Position numbers and translations under genes: made by a program. From contig JBOZIK010000001.1 in assembly GCA_051453625.1 (NCBI GenBank), positions 277,378,528 to 277,442,527 on the forward strand: a stretch of DNA of 64,000 bases, in the 5' to 3' direction. Below the pieces are notes generated by a model. It saw only the letters and a list, made by a program, of their open reading frames with translations, made no database searches and had not been told where the DNA came from. This document shows positions 14,585-26,040 of the stretch, piece by piece. The stretch comes from Welwitschia mirabilis. Its lineage: Eukaryota; Gnetophyta; Gnetopsida; Welwitschiales. The stretch's first letter is position 1; each line of letters starts with the position of its first letter.

Positions 14585-15240
14585 GATATTGATAATGTAA
14601 AGGAATTTTAAAAAGATAAATTATAAAAACTCCCATTTCCTTGATATTTTACATCATTACAAAAGAAATAACTCAAATAATAAATAGATAAAATGTTTTT
14701 AAAAATTAAATTTTTTAAATAAATATAATAAAACAAGGTTTATCTTATGATAAATTCCTTAAAAATACACATATAGTAAATAAGAAATGAATATAATGAT
14801 GGAATCTTTCTTAGTCTAATAAGTAAATGCCATAATTAGGATGACATATACTTAATTTTAGGAATGATAATTCACCAAACATTTCATGTGTTATTGAAAT
14901 TGGAAAAATATATATATATATATATATATCATGTGTTATTGAAATTGGAAATATGTATATATATAAAAGACTTAGAAGCTAATGTACTTAGAAGCTAATG
15001 TTAGCTTAATTATTTATTTACTTTATAGTAAACTTAAATTAGAAGAATTAAAAGAACCAAATGATGATATTGCAATTTAATGACATACTAATCAAGATAT
15101 CCACTATAATGATAGAAAAGGTTTTGGTATAGATCAATAAATTTTTGTACCTATTAGAATTTGTAATCTTAGAAATAGAAGATAATTTAAAGTTATGTTC
15201 CCTTATTTTAGGAAGGTTATTCCTAATCATTGTAAATTCC
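14585..15240 (+). pseudogene. Athila-like Ty3/gypsy protease relic (copy 2)
   Basis: Plus-strand relic of the same protease region as the copy at 6.8-7.4 kb, in the opposite orientation. Visible in order: a pre-protease segment (about 14590-14680), a strand before the active site (SPNISCVIEIGKI, about 14873-14911), the active-site loop DLEANV (Asp codon 14969-14971 kept, following Gly changed to Glu), the next helix (YSKLKLEELKEP, about 15020-15060), and a segment ending LILGRLFLI (about 15085-15230). Stops and frameshifts are frequent. A TA microsatellite and two short tandem duplications (14884-15001) sit inside it. The minus-strand open frame at 15048-15230 is a shadow of this relic. Confidence 0.65.
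14884..15001. repeat. TA microsatellite with two short tandem duplications
   Basis: A block starting tcatgtgttattgaaattgg occurs at 14884-14906 and again at 14929-14951, separated by about ten TA units (14908-14928). Just downstream the 16-mer ACTTAGAAGCTAATGT is perfectly duplicated (14970-14985 and 14986-15001). Replication slippage or repair of a break is the likely cause. Confidence 0.9.
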
Positions 15241-18200
15241 CTTATTAGTTGTAGAAATTTTATATAGTAAAAATATCATTTAAAAACATGGATAAGAAAC
15301 TATCATTCTGTAGTTGTAAGGAAAAATAATATTGTAAATAAATTATAGGATGTGTACTTGATAGATACCTAAGGAATAGTATTCATCTATGATTCGAATT
15401 ATAAACCTATTAAAATCCTCTCATATAAATCCAAAAATAGGATTTACCTTGATAATAATTCTCATATGAAGTCTTTTAAACTTAATAATCTAGTATTACT
15501 ACATGATTTAAAAGGTCATAAAAATTTTTACATACTTATTCTTGAATGAAGTAGATATTTTTAAATGCTAAAATAATTTTTTCTTAGTTATGTAAAGATT
15601 TTAAGTCTTAAGTATAATAATTCACTTAAATTTAATCGATCCAGACTTATAATATTGTCTAGATCTATACATCTAGGCTGTGAATCTGATTTTTCATGAA
15701 TCTAGAACTATAGGCTATTTAAAAAAATTAAATTTATTTCATTTAATAGAGGAACTTCTAATGTCATTAAATTATAGAATTTATTTTTAGAAACTCTTAG
15801 AATTATGATAAGTACATATTCATTTAGTTTATTTTATAAAACTTCAATATTTTATGTATATTCCATTGCTTATCAGAATAAAACTTGATTTTGTGAAGAA
15901 ATTATTAAGAAAATATCTCATCACTTTTCTTACATTACATACTTGGTATTTTATACAAACTTTGATGTGATTAATATTTCAATTATATTTAAAGCATTCT
16001 TACTTAAATGAGATCTTATGTACTCCAACAATATGACTAAATACCTCCATATAATATAGAGGCAAAGGATATAAGTTTAAATTTTTTTTTTTTCATGAGG
16101 ACTATACATACTCATAAGACATCCATGATATTTATTCATGTTTATGGGGAGAGCTACAGATGTAAGCATCCTAGTTACTCACCCCTTTTATGAAGAAGAT
16201 ACATGTGTGCATATGAATAATTCTTAATAAAGAAGTGATTTATAAAATTTAAATTTAAAAAAAAAGAAATGAAAAGGAATATAAAAGGAAAAAAAAGAGA
16301 GTATTATTAATAAATAAATAAATACTATTTTCATTAAGCATAGTCATATGGGAAAGACATGCTATTAAAGACCTCTAGTTTTATGAAGAAGGTGAACATT
16401 ATATATTAAATCCTTCAACTTCTATGTAGACGATGCACTCAATATATTAAATAACCTTCCTTTTGTGGGAAAGGTATACATTATTCATGGATATCCTTAC
16501 CATCATGAATAATTTAAGGTTACATGTTCCTCTATTAGACATAACTCATAAAAACTAGATAATCAACATGGAAATGCATTAGTTGCACTACTTTCAAGAA
16601 AATGAAATTTATGTGGGCATCACTTTTTACGGGGGATAATTGGATGGTTTACGAAGGCATAGATGCGCGCACACACACACCCACTATATGAGATGAGAAA
16701 TTATGTAGAAGGCCTTTAATTTATAAGAAAGACAAACAAAGTATGTACTAAATAACCTTGTATTACTTTGTTTTATTACATGAATGATACATGTGTCTAC
16801 TAGGCATTATTTATGAAAAGTAAGAAATAAGTGTAGACATGTACTAGTTTTACTAATTAGAAAAACTTAAAACCTATAGGAGAATCACTTACACATGAGA
16901 TTATTAGATAATATATGGAGATTCATATATACAAATCTTTATTAGTATAAATAACTCATAGTTGGACACCTTCTTTATCACCACATACTTAAGACACATT
17001 TTATCTTACATTGGTTACTTAAATACATATTTAGTTATATTTGATGATCTATTTTACTAATGAGGAAATTAAAAGATCTAACTTTGTACATGCTTGATAG
17101 GATTGAAACTTCATTTTAAGAAATCTTTTTCTTTAATGTATGATGTAGCATCTCTTTCATTTTTCTAAAGGAATGATAAACATGTATATTGGAAACTAGA
17201 TTAACTATTATCATATATGTGTTAAATGTTTTAATCAAAATAAATTTACATAATGCAAAATTATATTGAGTTCATTTATTTAATTAATAAACCATCATAT
17301 TTTTTATTTTATGTTTTAACTATGATAAACCTCTTACTTAGGTAATAAATTTAAAAAATTACCTAATTAATAACATCATGAGTAATATGTTTTAATGATG
17401 GAACTAAAATAATGAATCTAGATTTTGTTTTTCATTTCTTTTTGTGATTACTTTTAGATTGTGCATAATTCCAAGTTAATGTAGATTAAGCATAAAATAG
17501 AGTTGTGTATAATTATAACTTAACATAGGTAAAAGATAAAATTGTTTAACACCCAACTTTCATCTCATTTCTCTAACTATTCTAGTTAAAAAGAAAAATA
17601 CTAATTCTAATTTTACCCTTAATCCATATCACTATGAATATTTATCTTTCATTTCTTAATTTCAATTAATGATGTAGATTCATCATAAACTCTATGAAGC
17701 TTCATTCATCATAGCTACTATTAGATATGCACTAAACTAACTATGTTAGACTATTCTTGATCTCACTACGTCCTTTTTACTAATACCTAGGTGCGCCATA
17801 AATTATTCACTAGTATTATTAAATTAGCTCTGCCATGTTCCTTATTGTAGCTTTTGAAGTTTTTCATTTATAGTTTTAATATGACTAACTCTATGTACTA
17901 TTTTATTCATGTTCAACCATTTTTATCACACATTTTTAAATCATCACTACACTTTTTACTTATTTCTCTTAACTATTACATAGATATTCCTTCTTGCATA
18001 CTATTATACTATATTGAATTTTGATCCATATCATATTTCAACCCTGCTAGCATCACCACTAATTTCTATAGAACCATTATCACATCTCTTCTATAATTAT
18101 GCTATCATCGCCTTACTAAAACTCTACCTAGATTTAACTCATTCAAATATATGCTTACTATGAACTATCATCACAAAAATATTAAGTAGATTTAGAGATT

Positions 18201-19059
18201 TTATTATTTAGTAATCCTTTAGGAAATTACTCATCCAACACATTATTTTATATAATGTTTTCCTCTATTATATGTAATGTTTTATTTCACATTATATTTG
18301 ATGTTTTCTTAAGTAATAGTAAAATAAGTACTTTTCATGAAACATATGATAAATGTATGATATTTTCAAACTTTATAACTCAATTTAAACACTCAAAAGA
18401 ATGTATAAATTGACTTAAAGTTGAAAATTATCCATTTTCTTTTGAAAATTACATTGAAAATCATGTGAATTACATAAAAACTCACATTTTTTAATTTATG
18501 TAGAAAATTTTGAAAATAAAACATTTCGGTTAACAGAATTAGAAGTTTTTATGATGAAGTCAAATGCTAACTTTGTAATTGATATGACTCTAGTTATTTT
18601 TTTATGGTGTATAACTATAAAACACAATTTAATAATCATAAATTACATTACTAACATGGTACAAGAATAAGATATATAAACTTTGTAAATTTTGAGAGAN
18701 NNNNNNNNNNNNNNNNNNNNNNNNNNNNNNNNNNNNNNNNNNNNNNNNNNNNNNNNNNNNNNNNNNNNNNNNNNNNNNNNNNNNNNNNNNNNNNNNNNNG
18801 ACATATAAACTTTGTAAATTTTGAGAGATACTTTATAATAATTTAATGTAAAATTCACTAAGGCATTAATAAATGACTAGTTCAAAATGTGTTTACACCT
18901 TTAATTTTACATTTTAGATTCTTAATTTTAGAAAATAAAAATATTTTTTAAGGATTTACATATCCTATTATTAATTAATTTATCACTAGAAATGTATCGA
19001 TATTATTATCAATAAGGATTACATTTTGTTATTTTTTATATAAAACAACGCAAGTTGCT
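15241..19059. other. AT-rich intergenic DNA, no gene
   Basis: No gene recognised. Around 16320-16800 there are loosely repeated blocks of the type 'gacctctagttttatgaagaagg...attaaat' (16366-16420 and 16710-16762), and a short CA run at about 16668-16681. A 100-N gap at 18700-18799 has the same block of about 30 bp on both sides. Confidence 0.6.
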
Positions 19060-20170
19060 TAGAATTCATAATAGATTATCTAACTAAGGATACCAACATC
19101 AGTATTATAACTCTAGTGCTATTAACATTATGGAGCTAAGTGGGTTTAACATTATAAGATAGTTTAAATATATGCTAAAGTGATTAATCCACCTTATTAA
19201 ACTAGTATATAGTAACTAAAAATCTAGATAGCTCTATATTCCCTAATTAAATCTATTATTATCCATATGTTAAACAATATGAATGTATAAATGGATAACT
19301 TTATATTTAAGAAGATCTATAAAAGATTATTCTATATTAAAGGCTAATTATCATTTAGTATTCATCCATCTTTCATATATGATTGATATTATATCTTATG
19401 GTTTACTTTAACCAAATCACTATTTGTCATTGTCTAGCACGACTCTATGATTTTGAAACTTTTAATGGTCATGATGAGGACTTATCTTCTCATGAGGTTT
19501 TAATCATTGTTTTTTCCTCCTACATATGAGAACATGACTATTTCATTTGGCATCTATTATGCTGTGCCTTAGATTTGTACTTTAATCTATTATTCTATGT
19601 ATCAAATGTATCATTGATAGATGCACTCTAATTTATGATTTAAGTAAACTTAAATTTAATATTTGATTTAATAAAGATTACTTATTATGTGATAGTATAT
19701 TTTAAGTGTTTTCTTGTACTTGTGGAATTAATCATTTAATGCTTTATAGGGTTTAAGTGATTCATATAGTAATAAATGATATCTTTCATACTATCCTAAT
19801 TTCTTCCTATAATACATTATAAAAATAATATTTTTCTTTATAATTTATTAACATTTAGAATTTATATAAGAATAATTTATTAGTTCTCTAAGAAACTAGG
19901 TTGCGCTTAGTGAAATATTTCCTACTTATTTCAGGTTTTCATCATATATTATGAGTAGTTATTATATATTCTTAGCAGATGATATCATCTAATTTATTAA
20001 TTACTTTTTAAATTATTCATATACTCAATATTAACTTATGAAATAATCAAGAGTTCAAAAAAATCTTCAAAATAAATTTGAAATCCCTATGAGAAATTGG
20101 TAATTAGGAACACCTACACTATAATAAAAGCTTTTATTTATTATTTTAAAACTACTATGTATACCTTGGT
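19060..20170. repeat. Dispersed repeat, copy B (unclassified)
   Basis: Second copy of the repeat at 10400-11510, same orientation, similar length, strongly diverged. It ends shortly before the LINE relic. No coding domain, LTR end or target duplication could be identified. Confidence 0.5.
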
Positions 20171-20869
20171 GGCTATAAAATATCTTCTGTGCATTATAAT
20201 ATATCATAAACTTAATGTATAGCAATTGTTAATTGTGGATTTTTCCTTAGTAACTACATAAAACAAGAAATCCAAAAGGATACATCTAAATTTTAAGCCT
20301 CAATTTATTTCTTCCACTTTAGAAAATAAAGTTTATAATAAATATTGAAAATTGTTTCCTCTAAAGTAGGATAAAGAAATTAATCTTTAGTTCTTACAAA
20401 CCTCAAAAAATAAAAGGGTAAACTTAAGGCCTAGAATTTAGGGTTTTCAAAGTGTTCTTTCATAAAAGAGAGAAAGCTTATAATACACAGATCTGGCATA
20501 TCTTCTATGCCTTAATGGAAAATTTTCATTAGAATTAGCTTTAAGGTTTTTTTTTTGGCACATTTATGATGTTTCATAGGCGTACTTACATTAGCATTAG
20601 CATTTGTGTAATTTTTGCATGAGATTTTATTAGTCTTTATAGTTAATGGCTAGGTAGAATCCATCATGAGGGAAATGTTATGAAAACCTAAAAGGATGCA
20701 GTAGTAATATCAAAACCTTACATCCATTTTCCTACTCTTAAGGGTTGTCTTTTTTCATTAGTAACTTATGAATCTTAAAAACATAAAAGGATAAGATCTA
20801 GTGGATCTATAGTATCCAAGATAATAGAAGCATTCTTCATAGGGTAACTTATTTAAAGTATTAATTTAA
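20171..20869 (+). other. Possible LINE 5' leader, no gene
   Basis: Slightly less AT-rich than its surroundings and directly upstream of the LINE ORF1 relic. By position it could be the LINE 5' untranslated region. No motif proves this. Confidence 0.3.
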
Positions 20870-21650
20870 TGGCTACTAATTCTTTAGGTACTAAAACCTA
20901 TGTAGATTTGCTAAGGGGAAGAAAATCCCAAATATTTTCTAACTTGAATTTTAGATTTTAATATGAATGAATGGTTAGCCATGAAAACAATTCCTAAATT
21001 CTATTCTTAGCATCTATATGCCTACTTCATAAATAGCATAATTAGGAATTTTTAGTCTTTAGGTGAAATTCCTTTTATTAAAAATATTAGACTATTATGT
21101 GATCAAAGTTCTAAATTATCTATAAGGTAGTCCCTCTTAAAAATGGACTTTTCATTTTATTTTTTATTCTAAAGGAGATACGATTAGAGTTTTAGTAGGT
21201 GTTCCATACGCGCTTTGTCAAAGAGTTATAGATCTTATAAAATGATCTATATTCACCTTAGAAATATTAAATATTTTTAAAAAATGCATGCTTAAATTCA
21301 TATATCTATGGTGCATCCATAGATTTGGCATCCTGACTTTTTCCTATGATTAAGGGATATGTTGGATGAATTTGTTAAGTTACATAGAAAACTAACTACG
21401 TGATAATAGTGAGTGCTTAATGATACATGTATATATGAAACTAGATAATTTCAGTGCTAATAAAATCATTTTAAACACATATTAGGGAGAATTAAACTTT
21501 AACCTTAAGATAAAGAATTTGTCACTCCATTATAAAAAGTGTGAATAGGATGTACACTCATTAGAAAAATTCAAAAAGAGGACTAAAGATAAAAAATGAG
21601 TGGAAAAATGTTTAAAAAAGAAAAAAAGGAAGAAACATCCTTTAATAACA
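20870..21650 (+). pseudogene. L1-type LINE ORF1 relic (DUF4283-like and zinc knuckle)
   Basis: Decayed ORF1 of a plant L1 LINE; the live protein is a nucleic-acid-binding chaperone in the retrotransposition particle. Seen on the plus strand: an N-terminal piece TKTYVDLLRGRKSQIFSN (from 20891), then a DUF4283-like segment DTIRVLVGVPYALCQRVIDL (about 21178-21240) followed by a stop where the family usually has Trp, then a zinc-knuckle-like segment at 21531-21572. The knuckle keeps exact CX2CX4HX4C spacing, but its first Cys is Tyr and its last Cys is Phe, with an in-frame stop inside. A basic KKRTKDKK tail follows. The ORF2 relic starts about 390 bp downstream in the same orientation, as expected for L1. 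Confidence 0.55.
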
Positions 21651-22036
21651 AATAATGTCCCTCTTACTTAGATGAACAAATGTGACAATCATTTAGAGGA
21701 AGGAATGAAATTTAAAGAGCTAGTAGAGGAGCCTCATATAGGTTATTTAATGAAAATAATAAAATAATTAATAAAGTAGAACATCTTTAACATGCCAAAA
21801 TTTCTAAGTTCTAAACCATGGATAAGAAATATACAATAAGATTAGGTGTAACATCCTTCATAGCAAGAAGTAGATAGTATAAGGGAAGAATACATGATGG
21901 ACATGTCGTAGATGAGAAACAAGATTAAAATTTTTAGATAGACAAATGAATGTAGATAAACATATGTAAAGAAAATCTGAAGAAGAAAACAAAGAAGAAT
22001 ATCTAATATGGTAAGGATTTTTAAATCCATTTCCAA

Positions 22037-23063
22037 ATGATAGCCTCATGTAATTGTAGAATCCTTAAAAATGGCCTAAAATACCCCATCTTTAGAGTCT
22101 TTTAATAGATTGTTCTACTTCATTTTATCTTCTTCAAAAAAGTAAATTGGATGTGCTTAGAATTTACCAAGTTTATGAAAAATATAATTGGTTTTTTTAA
22201 TTACTTTCTAGCACTAGTACTAAATAGAAATTATGGTCCTTTAGAGGTATGATAAATTTAATATGATTAGTAATAATAATTATCATCTTACAATCCCTTG
22301 GTTTTATAATGATAAGTAATAGTAGATTGAAAATTTCTATGTATCATAGGAATTAAATTACAAAATTAATTATCTTTAACAAATAGCTATAAACTCCTAG
22401 ACATTTTCATGAGTAACTTTAATCAAATTCTGAATCTACAAAAAACTTGTTAATTCTTTACACATGTATTTCATAGATGGTTCTTCATTCTTTTTTAAAA
22501 ATTATGGTTACAAAAATATTTCTTTACATGTGTCTATTTACACTTAATGTAATCTTAGAAATGGTTAAAATATAATAATGTTTACAATTGATAGGCATAT
22601 AGTGAAGAAATTCCATTCGTACTTTTTTCTTATAGTTAAAGACAAATTCTTTTTAGATCATGATATAATCATTTTAACAATGGATTCTTTCTAAACAAAA
22701 TGTCTATTTTGTTTTAAGTAATCTTGATGAGGGAATATAAATTTTATAGAATTTATTATTTATGTTTGAAATTCTCTAGTTAAAGATACTTTCTCTTTCT
22801 AATTATTCCAAAAATTGAAGATGTTGAGGTAGGAATTGATTTTTGGTAAAAAAATCACTTAAATATTAAATATCAGTTCTTGAAAGATTTAAAACTTATT
22901 GAAAACTAAAATAAATGTCCTACTGCCTTCACTAATTGTAAAGAATATTCAATCTTATAATCTCATGACATTTTTGCAAAATGAAAAGCTTATTAGAAAT
23001 AGAAGTCAACGATACAATGGCTTGAGAAATCATATTAGAATACTAAATTGTTTTTTCAGATAG
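22037..23063 (+). pseudogene. L1-type LINE ORF2 relic (endonuclease, start of RT)
   Basis: Relic of the LINE ORF2 apurinic-type endonuclease and linker leading to the reverse transcriptase. The frame opens at ATG 22037 with MIASCNCRILKNGLKYP, matching the usual ORF2 start with its Trp changed to Cys. Next come NRNYGPLE (about 22225), SNFNQILNL (22412-22441, the conserved GDFN site with Gly-Asp lost), LDHDIIILTMDSF (22653-22691, the region of the SDH site), LFQKLKML (about 22803) and an EKLIRNRSQRY...NCFF segment (22983-23058), the pre-RT motif. Order and spacing fit the family, with many stops and frameshifts between pieces. It ends nine bases before the LTR element at 23072; no downstream RT segment was found. 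Endonuclease residues are mutated, so it is inactive. Confidence 0.65.
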
Positions 23064-23071
23064 TTAACTAT

Positions 23072-24490
23072 TACAAGGCCAAATTGGCATATTTGACATA
23101 TGCTTTGAAATGTGTTTTAGGTATTATTTCATAATATTTTATGATTAATATAACTACTTTCTGATATCAAGAATGAAAGACAAGTAATTGAGTATAATTT
23201 AGATTAAATTGGCCATTCATTGAGATGAATTTAATATGCAAAATTGATACAAAAAAGTTAATGTAGTAGAGACATAATGGCAATTTACTATAGCATTTTC
23301 CACCTTATTTTCTAGATAATACTATAAGACGAGATCACTATAGCAGAGTTACTATAGAAAAATATTATTGTAGTAAATTTATATAGCATCATCCACCTAT
23401 GTCATATAGACAACATTAGAAGGTTAATAGTTAGCATAAAAACATCAAAAAGGCATGATTTTTAAGAGTTGAACTTGTCATTGACCCATGGGTGTCTAAA
23501 TGACACCATTAAACAATAGTCCTCTTCAATATAATTTGACAAGAATGACATAGAACAACATGATAGATAGTTATTAATAGTTAAAGGTTTTGTTCACCAC
23601 TATTATCTAGATGACATTAGAAGATGACAGGTAGTAGAACAATAAAAGGAATAAAAGGTATCATTCACAATGTCATTTAAATAACAAATGGAAATAATTA
23701 TTTAAGGGTATTACTAGATTACTGGATTTCATGCATTAACAAATAATTAGGGCTATAATTCACTCTCTTGTCTAGATAACATAGGTAAACAAAAGTTAAG
23801 TTATTTATTTAAAAAAAAAATCTCTATAATAGAAGTTAGTTTTGGTTATACCCTACCACATCACATCCTTTAGCTTGATCAACTGATGCTCCAAAACTAT
23901 AAATACCTTTAAAACTCCATTTCTTAACTTGTCTTACACATTTAATCTTATGGTAATTGGGATTGATTAGTAATGGATCCATTTTACTTAATAAGGTTTT
24001 TCACTAGTGCTAGGCTAAGATTCCTCTAAAGGATGTAAGCATATTTTATTATTGAAGTGCTTAATAAGGTATGATTATTTAATTTTATCTTTATTTTCCT
24101 TATTTTCTATGATATTTTTTTTAATTATTTGATAGTATTGGTAGTAGTATGTTATGATTTTTAAGGGCCAATCTAGTTGATAATAGATTGTTAAATTGAT
24201 TAATCAAATTGCACTAGGATTGCATTGCATTTCCTCCTTACATTTTTACATCATTTAATTGTGAACTTAGTTCATTTTAATATATTTAAAAGGCATAAAT
24301 AATTCTCTTCTCTCTCATTTTCTTTTTTTCTCATTAGAATAAGATCTTCTAATTCATTTATATCAAAGTTTATGAATCTAAGTCCAATTTCACTACTATA
24401 TTAAGGATGTTGTATTGCTTGAATTATCATTTAAAATGTTTTTAAGGATAACTTGTAGGTCATTTACAAACATCACACACTAAAACTACA
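23072..24490 (+). repeat. 5' LTR of the 23-kb element
   Basis: About 1.42 kb. The left part aligns with 27567-27933 and 29025-29175. The right part, from about 23768, aligns with 47198-48016, another member of the family. It contains at least five copies of a palindromic TGTCATCTAGATGACA-like motif (23401, 23491, 23602, 23671, 23768) and a TATA box at 23898-23905. It ends ...AACTACA just before the primer site. Confidence 0.6.
23898..23905 (+). promoter_or_regulatory. TATA box in the 5' LTR
   Basis: TATAAATA in the context ccaaaactataaatacc, about 590 bp before the LTR end, a fitting place for the LTR promoter. The homologous site in the 47-kb copy reads ctatagatacc and is degraded. Likely silent now. 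Confidence 0.45.
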
Positions 24491-24496
24491 ACCTTT

Positions 24497-24514
24497 TAGT
24501 GTCATTGCTAGAAA
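24497..24514 (+). other. Primer binding site-like sequence
   Basis: TAGTGTCATTGCTAGAAA lies seven bases after the presumed LTR end ACA. It resembles the tRNA-derived primer site that follows the 5' LTR in Athila-type plant elements, with several C-to-T and G-to-A type changes. Assignment to a particular tRNA is tentative. Confidence 0.4.
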
Positions 24515-25239
24515 GGAAAGTGAATCACTGAAGAAGATCCAATTGTATATCCTCATCCAAAAGAATGTAATTTTTTAAGGCAAAATTAATTAAATAAAGT
24601 GAGATTTGATTATGATAAAGTTCTACATCAAAAGAAAGATGAAATTATTGTTTGTATATATTAATTTCTTTTGATGTTATATATTAGTTTTAATTTTGAG
24701 TCTATGAGCTTTGATTCATTACTTTTCTTAGATTATAACATAGCTTTCATTTTCTTTTTTTCAAACTTTTATTCTTAAGTAAGTTAGATTTTGGATTGGT
24801 CTACTCCTTGCACTTCATGTAATCTTGAAGATTGTCATCAAAATTATTTGATCATCTTGTTTATTTTTGGCATTACTAACACTTGATTAGTAAGAGTGAT
24901 CTACACCTTACACTTCTATAATCTAGGTGATTGTCATACTTGCTATTCAAGTACATTCTTCCTATTCTCTTTTCAAAAGGACTAATAAAAGGGCTTTAAG
25001 AAAGATATTTGATAAAATAAGAAAAAAAAATCCTAATTATAAAATTCTCACTGAAAAGAAAAGAATGTTTGGCATTTTAATAAGAACATAATTGTTATTT
25101 TAACCTTCTTAAAAGATTTAGTGAAAATTTAGAAAAATTAATAGAATTCATCATTCAAGACTATAGTTAATAACATTCTTAAGCCTCCTCCTTCACATCT
25201 TATACTTCTTAACTTAAGAATGATGAATAGGACATTAAT

Positions 25240-26040
25240 ATTACTACACAAAGTGATACTAATACTTACCTTGAAAATGATGATAATATGATAGAACTTT
25301 TGGAGGATATTTCCACTGCTTTGGTAGATAACCTAGGCAAGGGAGACAAAGTTTGGATTTAATAAATGAACAATAGTGAGGATGAGGATGATGATGGTGT
25401 AGAAATTTTGGAATACTTCCCCTACTCACTTTTGTAATATAGGGAAGAGTTACCAACTATAGATAATTTATAAAACCTTACAAAACTTAGAGAAGAGGAT
25501 GCAATATATATTGATAAGGAATCCAATAGTTTAGAAATTAATGAAGATAATATTTAAGAAAGTAAAAACAATGATAATAAGAAGGAAGATGAGGAAGTAA
25601 CTATAGAAACAAATAAAGTCCAATGGAAAATAGACTTTTCAGAACTAATAAATCAAATCAACTTGAAGAGTCTACTATTGTTAAAAATTATCTTGTAGTT
25701 ATTTCTCTTGCATCTTCATGTAAAATTCAAATTATCATGATCTCTTTTATGCCTAAGTTAACATTGCCTTGTGATGATTTTACCTTGGAAAAACATGACT
25801 TAGGGTTATCTAGAATTCTAATTTGAAAAAAGCCTTATCTTCTTGAGTCTAATCCATGCCTTGCGTTAACTCTTAGAAAACTTCTTAGTTATGAAGAACA
25901 TGCTTTAATCAATTCTTCTAATAGGTACAATGATATTTCTAAGACCCAAATCTTCTTTTTGATCAATAATAATGATTCTTTCAATAATGATCATACTTAC
26001 AACTTTGTTTAGCAATTTGATAGAAGAATATTTTTTAATA
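25240..26040 (+). pseudogene. Unidentified coding-like relic inside the LTR element
   Basis: The plus strand holds several joined open stretches with protein-like composition: an acidic part (about 25259-25580, with runs of Asp/Glu and NNDNKKEDEE), then a part from 25623 with a 67-codon open frame, then ALTLRKLLSYEEHALINSS (about 25866-25925) and ISKTQIFFLINNNDSF (about 25938-25985). No catalytic motif is visible. It occupies the place of gag in the element, so a divergent Gag relic is the simplest guess. The minus-strand frame at 25259-25456 is a shadow. Confidence 0.35.

Larger units (their letters stand above)
20870..23071 (+). mobile_element. L1-type LINE relic, cut at its 3' side by an LTR element
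   Basis: ORF1 relic then ORF2 endonuclease relic on one strand, in L1 order. The coding relic stops at the start of the inserted LTR element, so the LTR element is younger. No poly(A) tail, target duplication or RT half is visible; the missing half may have been lost or lie beyond recognition. Confidence 0.6.

Noticed and set aside
16660-16682. Significant CA microsatellite
   Set aside because: Only about seven CA units with a short GCGC lead; too short to be notable.
21842-22049. Two overlapping minus-strand frames of 63-64 codons
   Set aside because: Antisense to the LINE between its ORF1 and ORF2; no domain.
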